Below are positions 36,101-51,100 of a DNA stretch of 64,000 bases, in pieces (within the stretch, counting starts at the first letter, position 1; the number at the start of each line of letters is the position of its first letter). The notes beneath the pieces were generated by a model, which did no database searches, had not been told where the DNA came from, and saw nothing but the letters and a program-made list of their open reading frames with translations. The DNA is taken from assembly GCF_963662255.1 (NCBI RefSeq), contig NC_085067.1, forward strand, positions 4,244,428 to 4,308,427. Direction: 5' to 3'. Position numbers and translations under genes: made by a program. Source of the stretch: Cinclus cinclus (Eukaryota; Chordata; Aves; Passeriformes; Cinclidae).

Positions 36101-39100
36101 ATAGTACAATGTATGTAGGATTTCATGGTTCAAACCCAGCAAATGGGACAATAACATACACGCTTGCAGAAGAAACCTGTTCTGACTCTTCCAGGCGTCT
36201 CTCAAGGTTCACCATAGTATTAATTGTTTCATTGTAAAATGCGTAAGATTGAGGGAACAGTTAAAACAAATAACCAGAGGCATCTGGCAGCGCGTGGATC
36301 CCTGGCACGCCGCATGTCGGAATGGGGCAGACGTGTTCCCAGCAGTTCAGGCACGCTCGTCGGGAGCTTCAGAGGGTGAAATTTCACTAGGAACAAATCA
36401 AAGTCTGTGGTTTTTTTGCCCTGGGGTGTTGGGAGGGGAGAGGGGAATGGGCCAGATGAATCCGTACTTGCTGTAGATGCAGATCTAAGAGCTCGTTTTC
36501 TAGCAAGAGTAGAACTGAGCTATTGTAGGATGCACCTTAGGATTCAGCATGGATTTATGCAGCAGCAAGCACACGGGGATCATTTGTTACTCTCCTCCTT
36601 CCACCCCCCTTCCCTGCTTCTGTTAGCAAAAGATTAGTTTGGGGCAGGGAGTTACTGTTTCACCCAAGCATTTGAGGTGAAGCAGCCAGTAGTGGAGGCT
36701 TTGGTGCTCTCATCTAGAGCCTGATCTCTTGTTCATCCAAACCCTTCAGGAAATGAGAAACATAAGCTGCAGGTATGTCAGTGCATATATGCAGAGCACT
36801 GCGTTTCTGGAGCGCCTGGAACACGGAGGCCTCTGAAACCCTGCACTCCTCCTCAAAATGGCTGCCAGATGTGTTGGCTCTACTGAATTCCCCAGAGCCT
36901 GACACCAGAAATGCTGAGGTTATTACCAGCTTGGTTCTTGCTGTGTTCTTCCTTCAGTTTTCCAGGCGCAGCGTTGCAAGAGGGAGCGTGACCCCGGATG
37001 GCTGCAGTACCTGCAGAGGCTGTCGCTGGCACGCGGGCGAGCTCAGGGCAAGGCTCGCCGGGACTCTGTTTAAACAAAGGAAGTGTATTTGTTTTCACAG
37101 TCCAGGCTTGGGAGCCTGGGCTGGGATCCTGTGCCATTTCCCTGTGCTAGGAGCAAGATTCTCAAGGAAGACAGCCTCTCCCTTTGCTGCAAAGCACAGT
37201 TCTTCCTGGCCAGCGAGTATGATGCATCTTATCCTCCCTGGCTTGTCAGGGCTGGAGTGTGGAAAGCTTAACTTGGATTTGGTTTGATATTTGTAGGTGC
37301 AATAAACAGTATAGAGACTCCTGCCATGAACCACAGTCTAGCTTCCCATGCTTGTGTGGCTTTCTTGGGCCGGTCTTATAGGATACTGTACTTCTTGATC
37401 CCCTTGTAACCCAGTCAGTCCCAGGGGATCCTTGAAATCTATTTCCCAGTCAGTGGGAAATGGAGCTTCCAGATCCTGTGGTAGTGCAACTGTGTGTTCG
37501 GCACAAGAGAGCAGACTTGCTAAGAGCTGCCTTTAGCAAAAGTCAGGAGAACTTTTAAAGTGTCTTAAGCTACACTGCATGGTAAATGACTGTTTTTTCC
37601 CAGCAGGTACATTTTCCTTGCCACAGTCAGCAGTTTGCTCAAATAACAAATCTTAATGATAAAGAGGTGTTGGAAAGTACTTGAGTTAGTAGTAGGATCT
37701 GTAAGGAAAGTGTATCATCTAACATATGCTGCTCTGCCTTTTACTGAGGAAACGTGTTTCTCAAAATAATCCTCCTTACTCCTTCATCTAATTTGCTTTG
37801 GTTTATTTCTAGCATCAAAATGAGAATGTCATTTCACTGTGATACAGTTTTTATAGTAAGTGCAGATCCTTGTGAGTAGGATGTATCCTGTGCTTCGTAG
37901 CCAAGGCAAGCTGTATATGGTGACACTTTCAAGAGTATTTGGGTTGTCTTAAGATAGAAGGTGGTTTCCACCATTAACTAAGTGTGCCCGGGGATGGAAT
38001 ACATGGGAGGTGGTAGGTAGACCTCATGGCAGCTCATTCAGTTGGACTCACTGCAAATCCAAGGGATGAAATGCCTGGGTATATGATTGTGCTTGCTGCA
38101 TGGGAATCTGTGTTGTCTCAGGTGGAGTAATCAAGTTATTTAAGGAGGTGTGGTGTTGGTGGGGGGGGGGGAGGTATGTGTGTGGCACACCAGTGAATCT
38201 TCCATTTATCTTTGCTGTTCAAGTCTGAGAGTGCTCTGAAACCGTGGAGCTGAGATGGGTGTCATGGAAGACTGGCTTCTTGGAGGTGTCTGGCTAAGTG
38301 GATGTATGGGAGAGCGAATCCAGGGAGCTTCACCATAAATAAAAGGAAGTGCCTGGGAGCGGAACTGCAGAGCTGCCCTGACTCTGGCTGTGTACGTGAG
38401 AAGAGTTCCAGAAATGCCAGTAAATAATAGTAAAGCTTTGCTTTATGTTTCTCTTGTAGCAACCCTCCACTCAGCGAGGAGATGCTGCCTCCGGGGGAGT
38501 GGATGTGCCACCGCTGCACCGTGCGCCGCAAGGTAAAGCCTCTCAAAACAGACACAGTCCCTGCCCTTCCAACTGGCCATTTGAAACCTGAATCCTGTGG
38601 TTTATATCTGCCTCTCCCTTCGTGTGTACTTAGACAACCAGAGCTGCTTCTTTGTGCTGACATTTGTAAAGGATTTTGTTAGGAAAGGGCTTAAAGAAAC
38701 CTAAGGGGTCTTGGTGAGACCCTCATGATATTTTAACCTCACTACTAGGAGGTAAAACTGAAGTGCCTGGTACCTTCTTGTCAATCTGTGCCTTTTAAAC
38801 TGTTTTCCTTTCCCCCATTTCTGGAAAGGAGGAAATGGCACAGAGGAAATGGAAATGGCTCCTGTGCTTGAGGAGGTGAGCTGTCTACAGGCAGAACAGG
38901 AGTCACGTTAATACAGCTTTGCCATCAGGGCTGTGATTCTAGTTAATATGTGTTTTTTAGAAGAGTGACTTCACAGCAGTTGTACATCAGCAGAGGGTGA
39001 AATCACAGTGAGTTATGATTTCCTGGGCTGTTGAACAGGATGGGGAGGAGATGATTGGGCAAGATTGTAGCTTTTTTTTTTGCCTTGATGCTCTTTCTCC

Positions 39101-42100
39101 AGGAAGCTGTCTTGCACAATGTAAACATCTTATTGCTGTGACCACGTAAGGCTGCGTAGCAGAGGGTTTAGAAACTGCACCAAGCTATCTAGCAACTGTT
39201 CCCTTGAAGTGACACCCAAAACAGATTGGAAGAAAACTGTGTGCTCAGCCTTTTGTTCCTGAAGTGATTGCCTTGTTATGTTTCCAGGGTACTGTTCAGC
39301 CATCTGCCAACAATAGAAATGAAGGTCACAAATCGAAAAACAAATAATAAAGTAAAAAGAGATAGAAAAGGAGAAAATCCTCAACTTTTCTATACTAAAA
39401 ATTGCCTGAAAACACTTTTCTCCCTTTGCAGTCTGTGTTAGTGATGGAGTAGATTGGTTCCTCCATATGGGTGATGCTGTCAAGCACTGGAGCAGTGCAC
39501 AGTTGCCCATCCCAGGCCATGCAGCATCTCCTTCTGTTCCAAAATGGGTCTTGTGGTGATGGCAGTCTATAGTTTTCCTCTGCTGTTCAAGATTCCTGCC
39601 ATCAGGAGATAGCAGAGTGTTGTTTGTTTGTTGTGCTTGTATTCTCAAGCTGACCTTTTCAACCCCTGATGGGTTTGTGTGCAGTGCCAGGGTTAGCAAA
39701 ATGCATCAACAGTGTACGGTCTGCTGTGGAGTTTCTCAGTGTTGGTAGCAGAGTAAACAGTTGTCTGATTTGTCAGGTGTTTAGGACTAGATGCTGTGAA
39801 ATGTTGTCCTGATCTGGACTCAAGTATAGCTACACTGAAAAGAGAGACACATGGTAATGTTCTTCCCCACACTTGGTTCTCTTCAGCTGTTCCTTCACCT
39901 GTCCTTAGCTACCATCAGACTGTTCTTGATCAAGGTTCTAATGACTTCCACGGGGAAGTTGTAGTGAGTGGCTCAAGCATTTTCAGATGCTGTTTGTCTT
40001 CAATCACATATTTGTCAAGGTTGATGTGCTTTGTTTGTGGCCTCCATGATAAGCCTGCCTATTCATGTCGTGCAGAAGCGAGAACAGAAGAAAGAGCTGG
40101 GGCAGGTAAATGGATTGGTGGACAAATCTGGGAAAAGGACCACCTCCCCCACCAGTGACGCAGACCTGTTGGACAGGTCTAGCAGCAGCATCAGGGCTAA
40201 TGCGCATGCCAGGATCTTGGAAAGGAGAGCGAGCCGGCCTGGCACTCCCACATCCAATGCCAGCACCGAGACCCCCAACTCAGAACAGAATGATGTCGAT
40301 GAGGACATAATTGACGTGGATGATGACTCTGCCATTGCAGAAATGGACTGTGGGCAGCCCCAGCTGAAGCGACCCTTTGAGCTTCTTATTGCTGCTGCCA
40401 TGGAAAGGAACCCAACGCAGTTCCAGCTGCCGAATGAACTGACCTGCACCACAGCACTTCCAGGTGAGCAGGGCCTTGTCTGCTGTTAGTGAAGATGTCT
40501 GCAGATGCATCCTGCTGCCCTCTTTGCTCTTTTCTCTCTTGACTCTGTGATAGTTGCGGCTCCAGTGGTGCTCTGGTGAAAGCAGAGGGTACCTCTGGCT
40601 CTCTTCCAGCTGCCTAGCAGCCGGGGTCTTTCAGATCTGAGCTGTGGGGACACTGCAACTGCACACCATGTCCATCAGGACTTGCGATAGATGCTTGTTC
40701 TTCTCACCTTGGTCTAGATCATCAATAGGAAAAAAAAATCGGTTGTCAAAATACTTGATTTTTGATTTATGATGCAATTATATAGTAACAAAGTAGTGAC
40801 TAAATGTATGGGATGTCACTGAAATTACTAAGTATGAAATATATCTGCCTCTAAAGACAGTCTCTGTCTCTTAAGGCTAGATTTAGTGGTTGATAGAGGT
40901 TCCCAAATCTTTGACTCTTCTGAGATGATTATATGTATCTACCAGAAGGCAAATCTCTGCTATGTTGATAACCCAAAGTTTTTTAAAATTTCCTTTTCAG
41001 GTACTAGTAAGAGGAGGAGAAAGGAAGAAACCACAGGAAAGAATGTCAAGAAAGCACAACACGAGTTAGACCACAATGGTTTGGTTCCCTTGCCGGTGAA
41101 GGTCTGCTTCACATGCAACAGGTACTTATTCTTGCAGGGAAGTTGTTCAGTGTAGCTGCAGCCTTCACAGGTGCAAAGTTCTTGCTGAAAAAAGTAGACT
41201 ACCTGTTTCTTTTTCCATTCTCCTTCATTACTTACTTATAATCCTCTAAACAAATGGGAGAATATTATTCTTTGCTAAGTAACAGGTGTTTAAACACAGC
41301 AAGTGTAGGTCCAGGTATAAAGGGTTCTGAAATGTTGCCTGAAGATCGACAAGATTGAGCCATCTTGTCTTCAGTGTTTTTCTGCAAAAAAAATATTCTG
41401 AAGTGATGGTGGTTTAGTAAATGGAGATGTTTGTTTATGGTTTGTGAAGGTGGTGTGTGAAGAGGTGACCTTTAGGAAATAGAAATCTACTGAGAGATTT
41501 GTAAGCCCAAGGCAAATAGGAATATTGTGCTGAAATTGTAAATCTGAAAACCAGTACAAAATACTGATGGGTTTTGTAACGCTGCATAAAAAAATGCATA
41601 GATCAATCCCAATTCAAAATGTCAGTGAAAATGAAACCATTATTTCAGAAACCCAGTCAGAGTGAATGTATTGAAGTGGAATGGGGACTCAGGTGGGCTT
41701 TTGTGGAGAACAACTGATGACTTTGTCATAGAGCAAAGACTTTTTTAAAGCGTAGGGATTCAGATGTAGTTGTTTTCTGGAGTTTGAGACATGTTCTGAG
41801 AGCATCTTGTTGATGTACACATCCTAGCATCACACATGATTTCTCTAAGGAAACTTGACATTACCTAAATCTGAGATTTCATTTTGATCTCTGAATTTTG
41901 CTTCAAATAAAGACTTTTGCCTCAAGTGGGTCTTGAGGAAGGTCTATAAAGATCAAGTTACAAATCAGAAATCCTACTTTTTGGTGCAAACAACTGTAGA
42001 GGATAAATTGAAGTGGTCAGCCGAGCTCGCCTGAATGTTCTGTTTATACTGTGTACAGGGAATAAGATTTGGCTCTCTCTTCTCAGGAGTTGCAGAGTGG

Positions 42101-45100
42101 CACCTCTAATCCAGTGTGATTATTGCCCACTCCTGTTCCACATGGATTGTCTGGAGCCACCGCTTACTGCCATGCCTCTGGGTAGATGGATGTGCCCAAA
42201 TCACATAGAACACGTGGTGGTAAGCAGGACTATGATCGCAGTATGGTAACCAGATGCTGGAGTGGAACCTGGCAGGTCCATTAAAGGACAAAGCACAACA
42301 AATGTAAAACAGCTTCTGAGCTCCTATTGTTCCCTGTAATGCTTGTAAAGCTCCTGCTGCAAGCAACGTACTCTCCAAAGGAATATGATGCTGCTTTCTG
42401 CAATAAGATGTAAATATGGGGGAACTCCTTCCTGTAACTGAAGCTGACAGCTCAGATTGTGGCTCACTGACAGCTTGTCTGGTTTTTGACTGGACTCTTT
42501 TAAGATCTAGATGAGCTTCCTGAACTGGGATACAAAGCAGCACAGTGCTACAAATAGGGGAAGTAATTCTTTTCATGCTTAACCCAAAAAAAGTTTCATT
42601 CCAAGAGGGAGTTTTCATTTTTTTGAAAAGCAGTGTACTTGAGACTTAAATACTGGGGAAACAGGGGGCTGAAACAAAGAGCTTTTTCCCAGACAAACTG
42701 CTTCTGAGAGCATTGATGCTGCTTAGTTGGCCTCTAAATGCTTTTGTATTCACCTCCAGCAATGTGCCCTTTAACAGAAACGGTTAGTGCTGCAGGAAAC
42801 TGAGCTGATGCTGTACTGCCAGTGCTACGAGGCATTATGAAAGTCTTAGGGTGCCTTAGAGTGACCTGCAGATCCCTAACTCTTTTGGCATTATCTGATC
42901 ACCCAGCTGAACCAGAAGAACTTGACCCTGAGTAATCGGTGCCGAGTATTTGACCGGTTCCAGGACACCATATCTCAGCATGTTGTCAAAGTGGATTTCT
43001 TAAACCGAATCCATAAGAAACACCCTCCGAATCGCAGAGTTCTTCAGTCAGTGAAGAGGAAAGGTCTGAAGGTATGTGTGGCAAGTAGTGGTGGGTGAAA
43101 ACCATGTGTGTATGTGTTTTAGTTTGGAAGGGAAACCAGCATACTCCTTGGGGCAGGAGGAAGAAGGTGGGGTCAGAATGATTGTGTTGGTGAGAGATCT
43201 GGGAGTCAGCAGTCACTACCTGTAGGATCTAAGAAGATCTTTTTTCCTTCAACTATAAAGCTCAGTTATTACAAGTAAGCACTTAAATCTAGCACAAGCA
43301 TAGAAGGTACACCACAAAACTTCCTGAAGGTGGCCCTACAGTCAGATCTGGAGCTGTGTTTGTTGCCAGGATGCCTGAAAACTGCCATATAGACTTCCCT
43401 TGGCTTTTTTCCCTGATTTCTCTTATGCTGTAGCCTCCGTGTTGTACCAAAGTCATGCCTGACCTAAGGGAATAAAACCTATTAATTTCAGCATGGCTAC
43501 ATCAATTTAAAGTACTCAGTCCTTGATACTTCCAATGTATCTGCAGGGTTCCTTTGGGTGAGAAAGCAGCAAATGCAAAGTTTAGTGCTGATCAGGCACT
43601 TGGCTTAACTAGTCATTCTTGAGTAATTGTTCTCATGTGTGATCTTCTTTCTCCACAATGTAGGTTCCTGATGCTATAAAGTCCCAATACCGGCTTCCAC
43701 CCCCGTTACTCGCGCCTGCAGCAATTAGAGATGGCGAGCTGATCTGTAACGGGATCCCTGAGGAACCCTTGCAGAAGCACCTTTTGAACACTGAGCACTT
43801 AGCCAGCCAGACAGAACAACAGGAGGTAAATGAAGTCAAATGCTTGGACTATCTGTGTGTAGTTGCTTTGGTACAAAGATCCCCTTCCATTTCAGTCGTG
43901 ATGGAGCAGTTGTCTAGGAAACCAATCTCAAGCTCGTGTGTGAAGGTGATAGCTTGTCTTATATCTGACATCCTTGCCCATTAAAACTTCACTCTGACTT
44001 TCCAGGTGAGATGTAAAATTCCACATTTGACACTTCAGGGAAGTGGTGCAATAGTCATCTGGCCTTAAGAGTGGAGTCGAGGGCCTTCTGTCTAGACATC
44101 ATCTTTATTTCATGGGCTGAGGGAAAATACTTTGCACTTTGGTTATGTAAGGCTGCTCTCTGACACGTTTATTTAGAAGTTAATGTCCCATTTCTGAGTC
44201 GCTTTTTATTGCAGATGGAATTGGACATGTAAATCAAGGTCAAATGAGTATTTAAATCTTGTATGAAACTTCTGGCTACATTCCACAGTGTAAGAGCATG
44301 TTAAGTTGCAATCAGTGGAGAAATCAAGTCCTCCTTTTAGCACAGACAAGGTGCACATCCACCATGGAGCTTAAAACTTAGAATAAATCGTTTGGTCTTC
44401 CTCTACTTTGTGTAAAAGGAAAAGTACTTCCCACCCCAGCTTTCTACTCCCTGTGCCTGAGGTGGAGCAGGATTTCTTACCAGCATGCTACAGAATAAGT
44501 TGGAGGATAGTGTTTGGCTAGAAGCCCAAATTGGTGAAAGGTGTGTTTGTAATCTGAGGCTGAAGAGTTGCAACTTTTAACAAGTGAAGAGAAGGAGGAG
44601 TTTGGAAGTGAGGAAATGCTGCCTTCTCCCTCCTTTAATCTCAGTCCTTCTCTGTCCTATCTCCAGCATGGAGATAAACAGTACATAATTTTGTTTGCTC
44701 TTTTGTACCTCTGGACAACATTTTCCCCTAATTGTAGATGAGCTCCAGAGCAGATGCTGTAGTTCCACACTGTCACCTGAGCAGTCAGCAGCTGAATTTC
44801 CTCAAGCTGGGTGAACAATGGAGCAACTGTAGAGGTTTGGAGCACTGTTGCCTCCAGAGCTAACCTGCACTTTTTTCTTCCTTCCAGTGGCTCTGTAGTG
44901 TTGTTGCGCTCCAGTGCAGCATATTGAAACATTTATCTGCTAAGCAGATGACTTCGCTTTGGGACTCTGAACAAACAGAGAAGGCTGATATTAAGCCTGT
45001 TATTGTGGCAGATGGCTCACTCGCCAACCCTTACCAGGCAGCTGACAAGGCACCCACACCTTCCCTCTATTCCATGTCATCCTGCACCTCAGGGATTACC

Positions 45101-48100
45101 ACCCAGAATTCCTTGAGCTCCTCGCAATCCCAGCAGACTTTGTCACAGGAAGATGTTAACTGCAGCTCTTGTATAGATAAATCCAAGAAGACATCTTCTT
45201 GTGGGACTTCGAACGGGCCGACAGCCTCTGACATTAAAGTGAACGGGCCTCATTTCTATGGCGTTTCATCCGAATCCTCAGCACAGTTGACTGACTCCCA
45301 GAGGCTCGTGGGCTCTGGGAACACAATACCTGTTTTGTCTCATCGGCAAACGTGGCCTCGGCCCCTCACGCCCCCAGCGAGTTGCGGACTTCTGAATCAC
45401 ACCATTGGAACCATTGTCAAAACAGAGAACGTAGCAGGACCTGTTTCTTGTGCACAAAGGGGATCTGCGCCGGTCACGAGTTTGCCTACGTCCATCTCGA
45501 GCTCCTGTGCCAGCCTGGAGACCACCAGCACTTTGCAAAGGAAAAATGTGCAGACGCAGATCGGGCCACCGCTGACGGCAGAGCTGCGGGCCGGGGGCTC
45601 CCCGCTCAGTGCCACCCGGGCTCTCACCCCTCCCCAGGCTGCAGGAGATGGGATCTCAGCTGTTGGGTCCACAAACAGATTCTGTTCACCAGCACCACCT
45701 TCAGGTACGGGCTGAGCCACTGACCTTGGCCTCTGGGGCTGAGAAAAGCTCAGGCTAAACCTCATTCAAAAACTGAAGGCTGTAGCAGTGTGCCCTCGTT
45801 TGACTGGGAATCAGGCTTTCTATGGAGAGCCAGCAGAAGTTTCTCAGGTCTCCTCTGTCTTAGATCCCTTTATGGGAGCCATGAGATGTATTTTTTGCTG
45901 GCTGCCTATACTTGAGGGGGTGAGAGCTCTGTCCTGACGAGCAGGATAGTAGGTCAGTTGAATTCTTGAAAGCAACAGTAGTTTTATATCACTTGGCTGC
46001 TGCCTCACTATTTCAACAGCTGCTGCTTTAAAACCCCAGTGCTGCTGTAAAACCACTGGTTTGTTGCAAATGGCCATTTGGATTGCAAGGTAGTCGGTCC
46101 TTCTCACCAGAGCAGCTCTCTGGGATCTAATCCAGAGTAACTGTTGAGGCACTGGTTGTGTCCCCTACTGCAGGTGTTGTTGTAGCCTTCAGCTACACAG
46201 AAACGTGGGCTTGAGAAGCTGTAGTCTTCTTAGAATCTGTTGGTCTGACACAGCATAGTTATGGACTTGGTTATGTCAGAGATCTTGAATTGTACCCAAA
46301 AAACTTGCTACATAATAGCAGTGTATATAATAAAGTGTATATAGCCATTTTTAGTGTAGAAACATAAAGTCAAAGATGTTGACAGATGTTGGAGTAACTG
46401 CCCACAGCTGAAATTTTGCTAGAATAAACTTCCACATATGGCATTCTCTTACTTTTCCCTCTCCCCATAAGAGCTCAAGACTCAAACCAGCAAACCCTTT
46501 GTGCAGGTTGGGTGGGAGCAGTCACTGCAAAGCACGTGACAGAGCTGTGTGTCACTTCTCATGCAGTTCCAACCTGCTCAGTGTCAGGCTTGTGTGGAGT
46601 GGCTCAGGTCTGGTGGCTGTAAAGCAACAGAGAAACATCTTTTTATAATCCTTTCTAAAATTCCTCAATGAGTAACTTCTAAGCTGTGCCTCGCCTTTGG
46701 AAGCAGTCCCCAGAGTACTTGGCCTCCTTCTGAATAAACTTGGTTACTCTGAGGCTGCTGATTTGACCATGCCCTGCTTAGAAATGCAAGGCTGGGAGAA
46801 TTTCTGGTAGAGGAAATGAGACCATATTATAGAAAACTTCTTGCTTGTGGTTTGAAGAGCACTGCAAACCCTACATAATTTTGCAGTTATTTAAGATGTT
46901 AAATAATTGCCTCTGGTGCAAAGCTTGTGTTCTACAAAATCATTACTTGCTGCAGTGTCTCTTGGGAAAGGTGTAAACATTTAAATTTTTCCTCTAACAC
47001 GATGGATAAATATAACAAAAATTGTGGTGTGCAAATTTTGCTGCCAAGTACAAAAATGCAAATTGCTCCTGACATTTTTTGCCATAAATTTCAGTAGTTA
47101 TAAGCAAACCAGCTCAAGAAGATCTGGTATTGACAACACATTACAGGAATTTTGTTTCCTGGCATTTGCCACTGCCTCTTTCAGCTGCATGGCCACTTCC
47201 AAAGCAGGAGGGTTTTATTTTGTAAATAATAAAATCTGCTTATGTCTGTCACATTCCTTCTGGACAATGATGTGCACCCCAGACTATAACTGTGTAGAAA
47301 TAAAACTGTGGCAGTTGTACTTTTTTATTCATGTTAAAACCTAGACAAGCTACTTGACAAATGTCTCTTAGGTTTAATAAATTCTTCAAGCTCCTGGTGA
47401 GTTGGTGCTCATCAGTGTCACCACAGGGAGCAGGAGATTAAATGTATAGGTCAAGAATTCCTCCAGCAGCTGGAGATGAAGCAGAAGCCACGTTTGGCTC
47501 TGTGTTGCAGGGACACAGAAGCCTTTCTGTGAACAGAAGAAAGCTCCTGGCCTCTAGTTCAGACCTTTTTGAAAGCATGACTATGAGCAAGATGAGTCAT
47601 TTGGAGCAGCTTGGCAGCCAAGGGCAGCCTAAGGGCTGGGTGCATGTCTGGTGAACGTCACAGTGACATCTCTTCTCTCCATCACCTCTCTCTGTAGATG
47701 GTAAGGTCAGTCCCAGCACCTTATCCATAGGAAGCGCTTTAACTCTACCCTCATCACTCACTTCAAACTCTGCAGCTATGTTGGATTTCACCAGTTCCCT
47801 GAAAGCATTTATGGACGGGGGTGAGTATTTAATTCATCATCAGTCTCTGCTAGCCCTATGTGTTTGCTTCCCTAAAGCATTCCATCTCTGCTTGAGGAAA
47901 TGTTCCAGAGATAAAAGAAGGGTTGTAGTCAGGTGAGGGAGGGGCTGGGTGTACATTACCTTAAATGTGTCACATGCTTCCCTGCCCCTAGTGTTGCCAA
48001 GGCAGCAAGGCCAATGAAGTGTTTCTGCCTGAAGCTTTTCTGGGGAAGAATCACAACTGGGCTGCTTTCCAGGTGGAATTCACATGCAGAAACCTGCAGC

Positions 48101-51100
48101 CCTGCCATGTTGTGGTGCTAGCTGCAACCCAGAGCTGCTCCTGGCGGATGTAGAGCACCAATGGATCTTGTAGTAGAGCAGTCACCTGAGTGGTAATGCT
48201 CCAGTGGGTCTGTTAATTTTATAATTTATTTCTGTTTCCGTCAGTCTCCTAGACTGGCCTGGTTTTTATTTCTTTTCGTTGCACCTGGCAAGAGACGGCA
48301 AACTTTAGCAGAGTGCCTTCAGGAGGAGATTGCTGAGCAGCAATCATCAGCAGCACAGCCAGGCTGTTGCCAGAGATGAAATCTGAAGAACAGCCCTTCT
48401 GGCATTGCCAGTGTGACCCTCTTTTCTTGGGTGAACCCCAGCTGCCCAGCCCACCCTCTTCTGTTGGGAAAGGCTCTTACAGCTCTTCCTCTTCTCCTTT
48501 CCATTTTAACAGTTGTTGATGTGGAGAAAGCTCTTGGAAGAAGAGGTCGTGCAGCCTCCTTGCTGCAAGAAAGCAGACCTCTGTAAGGCTTTAAAAGTAT
48601 AAACACTTCAGAGTTATCAGAAGATCTGCTCTAAAGATCATTAATAATATTGTCTGAATTACCCTATTTGGTTTAATTTACTCTGCTATGGACATGTGAC
48701 TCCCATGTGAGCCTGCAGCAGCTTCCAAGGGAGTTACAGTTCTTTGTGATGCAGGGCTGGACTTCCTAACCAGGTAGCAGAGCTTCAGATGAAGGATCCA
48801 ACATGCTGTCAAAAGGGGTGCAATGGCCATCTCTACTGACCTGTAGATTCTGAGCTAAAACAGCAGATTTTCAGCTTTTATCAATCCTAGTTCCCCCAGA
48901 CTTCTGCTTGCTGCCTCAGTTGTAGCTCTCCAGCCATGGCTGGCACCATCCTCACACTGCTCACAGGAGGTGATGTGAAATAATAGCTTACCTATGTGTA
49001 AGAGTCTTGATATTGCAGAATTGGTCAAGTCTTTGCTGTTGAAGCAAACAGCAGGTTTGAAAGTTGGACAGTTAAGTCCACTGCAGCTCAGATTGCACTC
49101 TTTCCCTGAATAACTTACTAATTGCTTTTTGTTTATTAACAGAGATTGAGATAAATATGCTGGATGAGCAGCTGATCAAGTTTCTGGCCTTGCAGAGAAT
49201 ACATCAGCTCTTTCCTCCCAAAGCTCAGTCTCTAGCAAGCAGTGTCAATTCCCATCAGCAATCTCCTGTGGGAAACCACATTGAAGGTAAGAGCAGCCCT
49301 AGAATAGCTGGGTTATGTTGAGCCATAGATTTGCCACTCCCTTGTCTATTCCTTGAAGGAGATTTCCCTCTTCTTCTGGTATCTGATGCTACCTTTCACT
49401 TTTCTTTCTTCTCATCCCCCTGCTCTGGATATCCACTGACCAGAAATTCCATCAGGATCCTCCACTTAATTATTTACAAATTTGAGCAGTGTGAATACTT
49501 ACAGTACCTTCAGTTTTTCTGCTGGAAATGTTTAGTGAAGTTGTGTTTTATTCATCTTACAATTAGCAAGAGATGGGGAGGTTCATCCCAGGTGTTTGGT
49601 GGCTTTTCTTTGCATTTTTACTTTTGAGATGGGCAAGAGAAATCTGTGAATTCCTGCTCTCTCTTTCTGGAGGAGTTGCTTGTGGTACAAGCACAAGAGC
49701 AGGAGCACAGAATGTATGTGTGACATTGTCATTGCCTGTTTGGAATGTCACTGTCAAGCTGAAACCACCACTACACATGACTAATGCCAGTAATGGAAAA
49801 CAACTTGAGTTTCTCTTGGAAATCTCCACATTCCCCAGTTTGGCTTTGTTTATTACCACTGATATCACCTAAAGCTGCAAGGTGAACGTGGCTTCATGTT
49901 TCTCTGCATGCAGCCAGTCAGTTTAATCTGCTTTCAAGCACTAACTGGACAGCCTTGCTGTGGAAGCAGTTCTCTGCTCCCCCTCTGCTAGGCCTGGGGG
50001 TAAATATCCCAGATAAAATCTTTGGAAGTCAGTCAGTAATCTTTTTCTGAAGCTCTGTGCTTGCCTGCTTTAGCATCACAGCATTCTCTAAATGCTTTGT
50101 CAGTCTTCTTGTGATGGCTGCTGCAGGTCATAGCAGCAGGCCGTGGTACTAGCTGCCTTCCTGGTCTGGAATTCTTCAGCAGTCTGCCTTTCTCGAGGCA
50201 GATTGGTGCTGTCTTAACCCATCACCCTTTTTGGGCAGGAATGATGCATCCAACTGGCTGCTTAGCATTGCTGATGAAATGTTATATCCAAAGCCTTTAG
50301 TGAGCCCTAAAGCTGCAGAGACAGGCAGCTGAAAGGATTCATGCAGGGCAGCCAGGCAGAGGTGGAACCTGTGATGCCACTTGTGTGGCCACTATTCTTC
50401 ATGTAGGTACCTCTGCAGTATTTCATAATCCTCACGTTCTGTTCTTTGGTTTCACCCTCTTGGTGTAACACTGTCCTGCAGATGTGGTATCGGGAGAGGC
50501 TTAAACTCAGTTTAAGTACAAGGGTTTTTCTTCCAAAAGACAGTGCTGAAATCCTGGCTAGGTCTGTGTGGCCCAATAGCTGTTCCACAGAAGATTTTCT
50601 TAACGTGGGCATGTGAGTGTGTGATTTGAACTGGGAGCTGCTCTGGAGGCTCAGCCCTGGACCAGCCATTGTCAAGAGTGTCATAGAGACTGCCCTGAGG
50701 GTAAAAGAGTCCACTCAGTTAATCATCCTGTCTTTGGAGCTGGGTTTGTCCCTGCCAAGCCCCATTCAGCCCAGGTGTTTTTCCTGCAGCTTCACTAGAA
50801 ATGAAATCACAGCTGTTAAGGTGGTGAATGCACCAGCACCAATTCTTTTTAGGTGGCACTTTAAGAGCAAAGACTGAGCTCTTTGATTACCCAGAGTAGA
50901 AGAGATTAAGAAAGAAGCCAGTGGTAGAAGGCTTGTGTGTTCCTCAGCGTGGCTCCATTGTGCACACTCTGTGTTAATGCTCCCCATTTGCATGGCTTGT
51001 GTGGGTTATGAGAAAGCAATTTTCTCTGACTGGCAAAAAGAGGTTTAATGCACAAACGTTCTTAGAGGGTTGGGAACTGGTGCTTAGGCCAAAGCTGACT

